The notes below the pieces were generated by a model. The model was not told the origin of the DNA and made no database searches. It was given only the letters and a program-made list of their open reading frames with translations. A DNA stretch of 25,200 bases from Bacillota bacterium (lineage in GTDB: Bacteria; Bacillota; Desulfotomaculia; Desulfotomaculales; Desulfotomaculaceae), in contig JAMCWI010000037.1 of the NCBI GenBank assembly GCA_023481335.1, positions 1-25,200 of the forward strand. The letters are read 5' to 3'. A program made the translations under genes and the position numbers. Shown here one piece after another: positions 15,595 to 22,487 of the stretch (positions within the stretch are counted from its first letter, which is position 1; every line of letters begins with the position of its first letter).

Positions 15595-16581
15595 ATGAAA
15601 TCAGCATTAGCAGTAATATTTGGCCTCGTCTTTCTGGCGCTGCCGTTTTTTGTTAAGAGCAACTACTTTCTCAGCATTTTTATTGTAATCGGCATATACA
15701 CGCTGGTGGTTGAAGGGCTTGGTATTCTAATGGGCTACGCCGGGCAGGTTTCTTTCGGGCAGGCGGCCTTTTTTGGGATCGGCGGCTATGCGGTGGCGAT
15801 ACTGACCACAAGGTTTCACTGGGGGACGGTTACCGCCCTGGTCGCCGCGATGGTGCTTCCGGCGGTGGTTGCGGCCCTGATCGGGAGGCCTACCCTGAAG
15901 CTGCGAGAGGTCTACCTGGCCCTGGCCACCCTTGCCTTCGGGCTGTTGGTGCATACTTTCTTCAACGAAGGCAGGGAGCTTACAGGCGGTCCCTCCGGCA
16001 TGACCGGAATCCCTTACCTGGCCTTCGGCGACCTCGTTTTCAACCGGGACTTCAAATTTTTCTACCTGGTATGGGCGCTGGTGCTGCTGGTCTTTCTGGG
16101 GGTGCGCAACCTGGGCCGCTCCAGGGTGGGGCGGGCGATGCGCGCCATACGCGAGAGCGAATTGGCCGCCGAGGCAAACGGCATCGACACCTCGCTTATA
16201 AAACTGCAGGCTTTTATTTTCAGCGCCTTTTTGGCCGGCCTGGCCGGAGGGGTTTACGCCTATTACGTCACTTTTATCAGCCCTTCTCCTTTCGGATTTC
16301 ACATGTCCATCCAGTTTGTCCTGATGGCCGTTATCGGCGGCCTGGGCACGATCTGGGGCCCCGTCCTCGGCGTGGGCCTGGTGGTGGCGCTCAGTGAAGT
16401 GCTCAAGTGGCTGATCCCGAAACTCCTGCCCAGTGCCGGCGGTGAATACCAGATCGTATTTTTCGGCATTATCCTGATCCTGGTAATGATCTTTAAGCCG
16501 GAAGGCCTTAGCCACGGCTGGCGCAGGAAGGCGCCCGCAGCGGAGGAGGGGGCCGGCCGGTTGAAAGCCACGGCCACGTGA
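15595..16581 (+). CDS. livM: Branched-chain amino acid-type ABC transporter permease LivM
   Basis: A 328-residue membrane permease. It has the typical LivM signature GYAGQVSFGQAAFFGIGGY near residues 46-64 and a loop with GRAMRAIRESELAAEANGID near 180-200. The C-terminal segment has VIGGLGTIWGPVLGVGLVV followed by a positively charged tail. A GTG at 15592 directly precedes the ATG at 15595; the GGAG site (15582-15585) suits the ATG better, so that start is used. The gene is 29 bases after livH. The two ATPase genes (livG, livF) that normally complete this operon do not follow; after 450 non-coding bases comes a radical SAM gene. Confidence 0.93.
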   Translation: MKSALAVIFGLVFLALPFFVKSNYFLSIFIVIGIYTLVVEGLGILMGYAGQVSFGQAAFFGIGGYAVAILTTRFHWGTVTALVAAMVLPAVVAALIGRPTLKLREVYLALATLAFGLLVHTFFNEGRELTGGPSGMTGIPYLAFGDLVFNRDFKFFYLVWALVLLVFLGVRNLGRSRVGRAMRAIRESELAAEANGIDTSLIKLQAFIFSAFLAGLAGGVYAYYVTFISPSPFGFHMSIQFVLMAVIGGLGTIWGPVLGVGLVVALSEVLKWLIPKLLPSAGGEYQIVFFGIILILVMIFKPEGLSHGWRRKAPAAEEGAGRLKATAT

Positions 16582-16613
16582 GAATTTATAGCGAAAAGAA
16601 TAAGTTAACGAAC

Positions 16614-16657
16614 CGGTGCCTGGCACCGAACGTTGTCTTATTTGCAAATAAGACAAC
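16614..16657. repeat. Two adjacent palindromes after livM
   Basis: CGGTGCCTGGCACCG (16614-16628) is a 7-bp-arm palindrome around one base. It is followed by a perfect 26-base palindrome (16632-16657) whose arms are GTTGTCTTATTTG and its complement. Either could end livM transcription, but neither has a clear T tract. GGTGCCTG also occurs at 245-252 and 1364-1371. Confidence 0.55.
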
Positions 16658-16664
16658 CATGCCG

Positions 16665-16684
16665 AAGCGGCGCCATCAGAGGAT
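16665..16684. repeat. 20-bp direct repeat, copy 1
   Basis: AAGCGGCGCCATCAGAGGAT, identical to copy 2 at 16974-16993. In both copies the sequence is followed within about 35 bases by a similar TTxAGGGG stretch. Confidence 0.7.
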
Positions 16685-16973
16685 AAAAAAAGCGTTTCTC
16701 GTCTTTAGGGGTAGTGCCATCCTGCAGACTGTGCCTGCCCGGAGGGTTGGCGTTTGGGCCGTCCCGGGGGTTATCCTCCGCTCTCTTCGCAATTTTTAAT
16801 TTGAATAAGACTTCATTATGCTCACCGCGTATTCTTAAGTGCCCCGGCATACCTACGCGCTATTAGAGCAAATCTGCATGCCTGCACGCGCTATGAAACG
16901 CAGCCAGTGCTCCGCGCCGCTGCGGATAATCCCCCGGACCGGCCTGCAGCTGGTACCTTTAGGGTTGGATAAA

Positions 16974-16993
16974 AAGCGGCGCCATCAGAGGAT
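16974..16993. repeat. 20-bp direct repeat, copy 2
   Basis: Identical to 16665-16684, located 40 bases before the radical SAM start codon. Confidence 0.7.
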
Positions 16994-17032
16994 GATAATA
17001 TCTATTTTCAGGGTTGTTAAGGGGTCGACACC

Positions 17033-18166
17033 ATGATTTCCATGATTGAACAGGGGCCGATCAGGCCGCCCAGTGAAGCGGGCAGCCTTTTAATCAGGCT
17101 AACCCGCAACTGCCCCTGGAACCTTTGCGCCTTTTGCCCGACATATAAAGGGAAGAAATTTTCTTTCCGCCAGGTGGCAGAAATTAAAAGGGACATAGAC
17201 AGCTTTAAGGAAATTGAGAGAGAGTTGATTAACCTCTCAAATGAACTTGGCTGCGGTGGCAGGATCGACGGGAAGGTTGCCGGCGCGGCCTACGGCCGTT
17301 ACGGTTTTCTCTATTACCATGTCGGGTCGTGGCTGGCCTCGGGGGGGCGCAACGTCTTTTTACAGGACGCGGACAGCCTGATCATGAAGACGGCAGACCT
17401 TTTAGAAGTATTGGGCCACCTTCGGGCGGCTTTTCCGTCTGTGGACAGGATAACCACCTACGCCCGGTCGCGCACCGTGATGAAAAAGAGCGGCGGCGAA
17501 CTGGCTGAACTGGTCCGGGCGGGGATAAGGCGAGTGCACACAGGGGTGGAATCGGGAAGCGACGAAGTGCTTGCTTTTATTAAAAAGGGCGCAAGAGGCG
17601 ACGACCACATCCTCGCCGGGAGAATGCTGAAAGAGGCGGGGGTTTCCGTTTGCCAGTACGTCATCCTGGGCATGGGCGGCAAGCGCTGGGCGGAAGAACA
17701 CCCGCTGCAGACCGCGAGGGTGATCAACGACGTTGACCCGGATTTCGTCAGGTTCCGCACCCTGGCGGTGAAGGAAGACTCTACCCTGGCCGGGATGGTG
17801 GACAAGGGGGACTTTGCACCCCTTTCCGAAGACGAAATCGTGCGGGAAGAGAGAGTACTAATCGAAAACCTGCACGGCATAAAGACCAGGCTGGTGAGCG
17901 ACCACATCTTAAACCTCCTGGAAGAAGTCGAGGGCCGGCTGCCGGAAGACAAAGAAAAAATGCTCGGGTCAATCGACCGTTACCTGGCCCTGCCGGAGCG
18001 CGATCGGCTCATTTTCAGGCTCGGACGCAGGGGGGGAGTATACCGTTTTCTGGATGACCTGAGCCGCCGGGATACCCGCGCCAGGCTGGAAATGGCACTG
18101 GACCAAATCCTGAGTGAAGGTACACTGGATGACGCCATAGACGAAATGCGCCGGCAGTATATCTGA
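17033..18166 (+). CDS. Radical SAM protein with Cx4Cx2C cluster motif
   Basis: A 377-residue cytoplasmic protein. TRNCPWNLCAFCPTYKG (residues 24-40) supplies three cysteines, Cys27, Cys32 and Cys35, which should hold the [4Fe-4S] cluster that cleaves S-adenosylmethionine. The spacing is Cx4Cx2C rather than the usual Cx3Cx2C. A glycine-rich stretch and the strand motif VHTGVESGSDEVL near residues 163-176 fit the rest of the barrel, and YVILGMGGK near 205-213 follows. The C-terminal third is helical and charged. I recognise the family (often annotated only as radical SAM protein, COG1032-like) but not its reaction. The ATG at 17033 has an AAGGGG site eight bases upstream. A strong GC hairpin follows the gene. 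Confidence 0.88.
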   Translation: MISMIEQGPIRPPSEAGSLLIRLTRNCPWNLCAFCPTYKGKKFSFRQVAEIKRDIDSFKEIERELINLSNELGCGGRIDGKVAGAAYGRYGFLYYHVGSWLASGGRNVFLQDADSLIMKTADLLEVLGHLRAAFPSVDRITTYARSRTVMKKSGGELAELVRAGIRRVHTGVESGSDEVLAFIKKGARGDDHILAGRMLKEAGVSVCQYVILGMGGKRWAEEHPLQTARVINDVDPDFVRFRTLAVKEDSTLAGMVDKGDFAPLSEDEIVREERVLIENLHGIKTRLVSDHILNLLEEVEGRLPEDKEKMLGSIDRYLALPERDRLIFRLGRRGGVYRFLDDLSRRDTRARLEMALDQILSEGTLDDAIDEMRRQYI

Positions 18167-18203
18167 TCTTCTGACTTTACGGGTGAGCCGGGCCGGCAGG
18201 GAG

Positions 18204-18223
18204 GCCCGCGGGCTGCCGCGGGC
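18204..18223. repeat. GC-only hairpin after the radical SAM gene
   Basis: GCCCGCGG (18204-18211) pairs perfectly with CCGCGGGC (18216-18223) around GCTG. No T tract follows, so termination here would not be classical Rho-independent. Confidence 0.45.
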
Positions 18224-18365
18224 GGGCGTATATGATGCCTGGCCGTCGACTTATTCTTCTTATCTACCTGTTGATCCAAATTAGCGACAGCATTTTAGCT
18301 GCGACTTGCGGCCCGCAGGTCCATGGTGTTTTGGCAATAAAATGTTGAAACGTAAGGAGAATTTT

Positions 18366-18980
18366 TTGTTGGAAAGGTTAAATTGCCTCGGTACAAGGCA
18401 GCCGCGCATCCAAAACGAAGAGGAGTATTTCAGGTCGGCCGTCCTGCTTCCGGTTGTCGAAAAGGAGGGGGGACTTCAGATCCTTTTTGAAGTGCGGTCC
18501 AGCAGCCTGAATAGGCAGCCGGGGGAAATCTGCTTTCCAGGCGGCATGATCGAAAAGGAGGAAGCGGACCGGCCGGAACTGGCCGCGCTGCGGGAGGCGT
18601 CAGAGGAACTCGGTATTGAAGAACGGCACATCGAGCTGATCGGCCCGCTCGATTACATAATTACACCTCCCGGCGCCCTGATCTACCCTTACGCCGGGAA
18701 GATCCTGCGCCCGGAGGAATTGAACCCGAACCGGGATGAAGTGGAGCAGGTCTTTACCGCCCCGGTCGAATATTTCCTTAACAACCCGTTTGGTAAAAGC
18801 AATACCGACGTGGCAACGCGTTACGGGCCCGGTTTCCCCTTTCACAAGGTCTCATCCGATTACACCGACACATGGCAGAAGAGGTGGAGTTTCCCCGTAT
18901 ACTACTGTGAGTACGGAGGGCACTTCATCTGGGGGATAACAGCGCGGATCCTGCGAAATTTTATCGAGTTGTGCTTGTGA
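18366..18980 (+). CDS. Nudix hydrolase, NudL/CoA-pyrophosphatase type
   Basis: A protein of about 204 residues. Counting from the TTG at 18366, residues 26-60 carry the UPF0035-like motif of CoA-type Nudix enzymes (VLLPVVEKEG, then VRSSSLNRQPGEICFPGG). The Nudix helix REASEELGI follows at 76-84, with Glu77, Glu80 and Glu81 as metal ligands. Family members split CoA or its derivatives into 3',5'-ADP and phosphopantetheine; the substrate here is inferred from family only. The start is uncertain: an AAGGAG at 18354-18359 lies 6 bases before TTG 18366 and 9 before TTG 18369, whereas the in-frame ATG at 18342 has no ribosome-binding site. The gene is 199 bases after the radical SAM gene and has its own terminator. 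Confidence 0.87.
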   Translation: MLERLNCLGTRQPRIQNEEEYFRSAVLLPVVEKEGGLQILFEVRSSSLNRQPGEICFPGGMIEKEEADRPELAALREASEELGIEERHIELIGPLDYIITPPGALIYPYAGKILRPEELNPNRDEVEQVFTAPVEYFLNNPFGKSNTDVATRYGPGFPFHKVSSDYTDTWQKRWSFPVYYCEYGGHFIWGITARILRNFIELCL

Positions 18981-18987
18981 AGATCTG

Positions 18988-19015
18988 CCGGCTTTGCTAA
19001 AGCCGGTTTTGTTTT
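18988..19015 (+). terminator. Rho-independent terminator after the Nudix gene
   Basis: CCGGCTTT (18988-18995) pairs perfectly with AAAGCCGG (18999-19006) around a 3-base loop and is followed by TTTTGTTTT. It starts eight bases after the stop codon. Confidence 0.88.
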
Positions 19016-19187
19016 GATACGGCCAATTATTAATGGGCATTCAGGGGAGCTAATTTGATGCAAATCACAATGGAGCAGTGATCGTTACAATATCCGGACT
19101 GAAGCCGGAGGTTTATGATCAGCGCAACAGTAATATTGTTAAGTTTTAGAAAGACAAGTAAAAAAATTCGCAGGAGGTGTGTAGTTA

Positions 19188-20225
19188 ATGAGCGGCGCTT
19201 GCAACCTTCCCGGCAACTGCCTGACCACCGCCATGGGCATCCTGCCGCACACATCGATCGAGGACGCGCTGGACCTGGCCCTCACCCTGGATATACCCTT
19301 CTGGCCGCAGCTGCCCAAATACAGCTTTAATGAAGACATGTACGTCCAGATCAGCGAGCATTTCCCGGGCATAGTGGTGGATGAAAAAAATTTGAGAGTC
19401 CGGCTTGACCTCGACGCCTTTTACGAAGAGCTGCCTGCCTACGCCGAAAAGATGGAAGACCGCTCCTATCTGGAACTCTCGCCGGGATACTCGGCCGCCC
19501 TCGGCGCCTTTTTGGAAAGAGACTTGAGCAAGCACCGGGCGATCAGGGGACAGAGCATCGGCCCGGTCAGCTTCGGCCTTAAAATAACCGACCGGAACAT
19601 GATGCCGGTCATCTATTTCGACGAGGTCAGGGACTTCCTGTTCGACTTTATCGCCCGCAAGCTGAACGCCCAGTACGACCAGCTCAAGGCCAAAAATGAA
19701 AATTCTTTCGTCTGGGTGGACGAGCCCGGACTCGAAATAATTTTCGGCTCGTTTACCGGCTATTCCAGCGACCGGGCCAAACGCGACTACCGCGCTTTCC
19801 TGGAGAGCGTGCGCGGCCCGCAGGGCGTCCACCTGTGCGGCAACCCGGACTGGTCTTTCCTGCTGGGGATGGACCTCGACATCCTCTCGGTCGACACTTT
19901 CGGCTGGGGGCACATCTTCACCCGCTACCACGACGAAGTGATCGCCTTTTTAAAGCGCGGCGGCATCATCTCCTGGGGCATAGTGCCGACGCTGACCGGT
20001 GAAATCGACGCCCAGACGGTGGACGGGGTGGTGCAGCGACTGGAAAGCCTCTGGGATTACCTGGCGGGGGAAGGCGCCGACAAGAAGCTGATCCTGGAGC
20101 GGGCCTGGCTGGCCCCCGCGCGCTGCTGCCTGGTGAACGCGGACGGCGCCGCCAGCGTGGAAAAGGCTTTTGGGGTGCTGCGGGAGGTGTCGGGGAGGAT
20201 CAGGGAAAAGTACGGGTTGGAATGA
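19188..20225 (+). CDS. MetE/UroD-superfamily methyltransferase-like protein
   Basis: A 345-residue TIM-barrel-type protein related to cobalamin-independent methionine synthase and uroporphyrinogen decarboxylase-like methyltransferases. Visible landmarks are IRGQSIGPVSFGL (119-131), the WVDEPGL segment (Asp178-Glu179-Pro180), VHLCGNPDWSFLL (214-226) and LDILSVDTFG (230-239), with AWLAPARCCLVN (306-317) near the end. His215, Cys217 and Cys313 or Cys314 occupy the positions of the zinc ligands that activate a thiol in this superfamily. A methyl transfer to a thiol is therefore plausible; substrate and methyl donor are unknown. An AGGAGG site precedes the ATG at 19188. No corrinoid protein or methionine-pathway gene is adjacent. 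It is shorter than MetE, corresponding to its C-terminal half. Confidence 0.78.
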   Translation: MSGACNLPGNCLTTAMGILPHTSIEDALDLALTLDIPFWPQLPKYSFNEDMYVQISEHFPGIVVDEKNLRVRLDLDAFYEELPAYAEKMEDRSYLELSPGYSAALGAFLERDLSKHRAIRGQSIGPVSFGLKITDRNMMPVIYFDEVRDFLFDFIARKLNAQYDQLKAKNENSFVWVDEPGLEIIFGSFTGYSSDRAKRDYRAFLESVRGPQGVHLCGNPDWSFLLGMDLDILSVDTFGWGHIFTRYHDEVIAFLKRGGIISWGIVPTLTGEIDAQTVDGVVQRLESLWDYLAGEGADKKLILERAWLAPARCCLVNADGAASVEKAFGVLREVSGRIREKYGLE

Positions 20226-20228
20226 TAC

Positions 20229-20411
20229 TTAAGCTGTCCGGAGGAATTCCCGCGGCCGGTCTTCCGGATGGTGGGTTGGATTCCCCCCGCCTCCACCAAT
20301 AGTAACCAAAATTTTTAGTATAACTTCAACGTCATCCTTAAAGAGAATAATTCTATCTACAAACTGATTGATGAGGTGCTTCATAGTTTCCTCGTCATTT
20401 TTAAGGAGCAA
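20229..20411 (-). pseudogene. C-terminal remnant of a large serine recombinase
   Basis: On the minus strand the frame reads EETMKHLINQFVDRIILFKD and then DVEVILKILVTIGGGGG. The pattern LIxxFVDRIxxFKDxVEVxxKI is typical of the very C-terminus of resolvase/invertase-type large serine recombinases. Only about 60 residues remain; a stop lies immediately upstream in frame at 20412-20414, and the catalytic and zinc-ribbon domains are absent. It marks an old mobile-element insertion beside the BREX operon. Confidence 0.5.
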
Positions 20412-20838
20412 TTATACGGCAAATATTGCAGGATTACCCGTCCAAGTCACGAAATATAACAAATAATTAAATTTTATCAACCAGACAAATTGTGGTCTGG
20501 GTCAATTGGTATATTAAAGAAATCAAAAAAAGATTCAAAACCCCGCCAAAGGTGATGCATTTTTCCCTCATCGCACCAAACAATTTACCCACGAGCTGAC
20601 CCGCAGGCAGGCAAATGGATCTGTTGATTGATGAGCTGGAAAAGGGGCTGAACAAGCGCGCTGAAAATAAAATAATGTTTATGATTCGCTGAATTGTAGT
20701 GTAATGAGTACGTGTAATTAAGCAAGCATTAATTGTTAATAATCTTATTAAAAAAAATAGCTGTTTTCTTTAATAAGAATGAGCGGATATAAATTTATTA
20801 AAATCCTCTTTAATAAAAACCCAGGAGGCTGGTACATA
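20412..20838. other. AT-rich gap between the recombinase and Fic remnants
   Basis: About 430 bases without a supportable gene. It contains a small inverted repeat (CCAGAC at 20481-20486 with GTCTGG at 20495-20500) and a 25-codon frame (MDLLIDELEKGLNKRAENKI...) that I cannot assign. The base composition is clearly AT-richer than the methyltransferase gene to the left. Confidence 0.4.
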
Positions 20839-21063
20839 GTGTCAGGCCGGGCCGGTAGTTTTGTTAAACAATCTTCTGGTTATTCAGCTTATATTCCAGC
20901 AGCTTTGCCGCCAGTTCCGCCTTTATACTTTGACAATAAATTTATTTCTTATCCAACGGCAAACAACCTTGTAAACAAATTTGCAGAACTGAAGATATTA
21001 ACTGAAAAGACCGGCCAGCAAAGAAACAGGGCTTTTAATTACACGTTTACCTTGAAGTCTTGA
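20839..21063 (+). pseudogene. Fic family protein with catalytic core deleted
   Basis: A 74-residue frame starting at GTG 20839, with an AGGAGG site 10 bases upstream. The N-terminal half (GYSAYIPAALPPVPPLYFDN) matches the leader of Fic/DOC proteins, which carries the YIPxPLPPxPPL pattern. The C-terminal half (ISYPTANNLVNKFAELKI then LTEKTGQQRNRAFNY) matches the C-terminal winged-helix segment of the same proteins. Everything between, including the HPFxxGNGR catalytic motif, is missing, and the join is in frame. The product cannot be an AMP-transferase. It is most simply an internally deleted pseudogene, although the intact ribosome-binding site means a small protein could still be made. Confidence 0.6.
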
Positions 21064-21152
21064 GTGATAATGTATAGTTTGCTTTGCGAACCTTAGAAAC
21101 CGGATAAAACATGCAGCAATAATCTTCATACAACAAATAGAGGATGATAAAA

Positions 21153-21950
21153 ATGACGGATGAGCGTTTGGCTCGCTTTGGTTTCGGGTTTGCTAAGCGA
21201 AGCGTGCATGTAGCTCGCACAATTATGCTGGAGGATCTAACTAATTTACTTGTGGCAGTTCCGGAGGCGAAAAAGCAGTCAGATTATTTAAACGCTATAA
21301 TTGAAGATAACTGCTTGGGAAAAAAATCGTTAAATACTCGTAAAATATCGGCCGGACAATTAGTGCAACTGTATACCATCGACCCTGAGATTACCATCTT
21401 TCGGAACCTGTTATATTTTTGGCAGCGAGATGAGAAGGGACGGCCCCTATTGGCGTTGCTTTGTGCGGTAACCCGTGATCCTGTACTGCGCCAAACCGCT
21501 CAATTGATTATGGATACTTCGGAAGGCTCTGTGTTTACCAGCGAGTCTGTGGAAGAATATATTGGCAGCCTTTTTTTGGGGCGGTACAGTAAGGTTACAC
21601 TGGCGTCTATGGCACGCAATATTAGATCAACGTGGACACAAACCGGGCATTTGTCCGGGCGCTCTATTAAAAAAAGAGTCAAGCCTGAAGCTACTCCCGG
21701 CACAGTGGCTTATGCGTTGCTATTAAGTTATTTGACGGGTAGAAGGGGTACAGAATTATTTGAGACAGAATATGTCAAAATACTTGATTGCAATCGGGAA
21801 AAGGCAATAGAAATGGCCGAACAGGCATCTGTGCGGGGCTGGATTGTTTTTAAGCGGATTGGGGATGTAATGGAGGCATCATTTCCAAACCTGCTAACTG
21901 AGCAGGAGGTGTTATGGCTGCGTGAGCAAACTGAAACGATTGGTAGATAA
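21153..21950 (+). CDS. brxA: BREX protein BrxA (DUF1819)
   Basis: A protein of about 265 residues of the DUF1819 family, the first gene of type 1 BREX phage-defence operons. It begins DERLARFGFGFAKRSVHVAR, with the middle segment SLFLGRYSKVTLASMARNIRS and the C-terminal GWIVFKRIGDVMEASFP typical of the family. Solved relatives have a winged-helix-like fold and bind DNA; the exact step in defence is not settled. Two in-frame ATGs exist. The one at 21144 abuts the AGAGG site directly, so the ATG at 21153, nine bases downstream of that site, is preferred. The gene overlaps brxB by 29 bases. No convincing promoter was found; the operon follows remnants of mobile DNA. Confidence 0.9.
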   Translation: MTDERLARFGFGFAKRSVHVARTIMLEDLTNLLVAVPEAKKQSDYLNAIIEDNCLGKKSLNTRKISAGQLVQLYTIDPEITIFRNLLYFWQRDEKGRPLLALLCAVTRDPVLRQTAQLIMDTSEGSVFTSESVEEYIGSLFLGRYSKVTLASMARNIRSTWTQTGHLSGRSIKKRVKPEATPGTVAYALLLSYLTGRRGTELFETEYVKILDCNREKAIEMAEQASVRGWIVFKRIGDVMEASFPNLLTEQEVLWLREQTETIGR

Positions 21951-22470
21951 CTATGAAATCTATATTGGCATACCTTGGCGGGATGCCGCTGCCGCGCAAA
22001 GGGTTATATTTTGTGTATATAATCCGATGGATGAGCTCAAATTGCGAGCCAAGATTGATGAGTTTGAGTTGGCAACGCGTAAGAAACACCATAGTTGGCT
22101 GCATTATGACCTGACAGATACTTTTACCGAGTGGTTAAGCAGCCAGAAATATGCCAAAAGCTATTTTCAAAAACCTCAGTTATTGCCTGCTGTTGGATCA
22201 CGCTATGGCAATTATCTTGAAGAAACATGCAGGGTATTTCTAAAAGAATCTGATGTGGATGATAATACGGTGGTAGCGGTTTCGGGTGTGGCTTCTTTAT
22301 TCGGTTTTATTAAAGTAAAAGAGATGGTTGACCGGATTGCTCCTCTTATACCCGGACGCCTCTTGGTGTTTTTCCCTGGCAGCTATGAGAATAACAATTT
22401 CCGTTTGTTGGACGGCTATGACGGTTGGAATTATCACGCGTATGTGATCACTCCGGACAAAGACTTGTAA
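21922..22470 (+). CDS. brxB: BREX protein BrxB (DUF1788)
   Basis: A 182-residue protein of the DUF1788 family, always found beside brxA and brxC in type 1 BREX. The start LKRLVDNYEIYIGIPWRD, the segment AQRVIFCVYNPMDELKLRAK, and the C-terminal PGRLLVFFPGSYENNNFRLLDGYDGWNYHA are characteristic. Its biochemical role is unknown; the C-terminal segment resembles the end of nucleotide-handling folds but that is not evidence of activity. The start is a GTG at 21922 inside the end of brxA, with an AGGAGG site 12 bases upstream. A nearer ATG at 21914 is out of frame and opens only three codons. The overlap suggests translational coupling. Confidence 0.9.
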   Translation: MSKLKRLVDNYEIYIGIPWRDAAAAQRVIFCVYNPMDELKLRAKIDEFELATRKKHHSWLHYDLTDTFTEWLSSQKYAKSYFQKPQLLPAVGSRYGNYLEETCRVFLKESDVDDNTVVAVSGVASLFGFIKVKEMVDRIAPLIPGRLLVFFPGSYENNNFRLLDGYDGWNYHAYVITPDKDL

Positions 22471-22487
22471 TGGGGGAGGGGGATAGA

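Larger units (their letters stand above)
16582..17032. other. Repeat-bearing gap between livM and the radical SAM gene
   Basis: About 450 bases with no gene I can support and no trace of livG or livF. It contains two small palindromes (16614-16628 and 16632-16657), a 20-bp direct repeat (16665-16684 and 16974-16993) and an imperfect inverted pair (16757-16781 with 16922-16944). The compact set of repeats suggests a miniature or decayed mobile element. Confidence 0.5.

Noticed and set aside
16578..16799. 73-codon open frame after livM containing KRRHQRIKK
   Set aside because: It runs through palindromes and the direct repeat, has no ribosome-binding site and no family resemblance.
20625..20700. 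25-codon frame MDLLIDELEKGLNKRAENKI... in the gap before the Fic remnant
   Set aside because: Too short, no ribosome-binding site and no recognisable family; could be a transposon scrap but cannot be shown.
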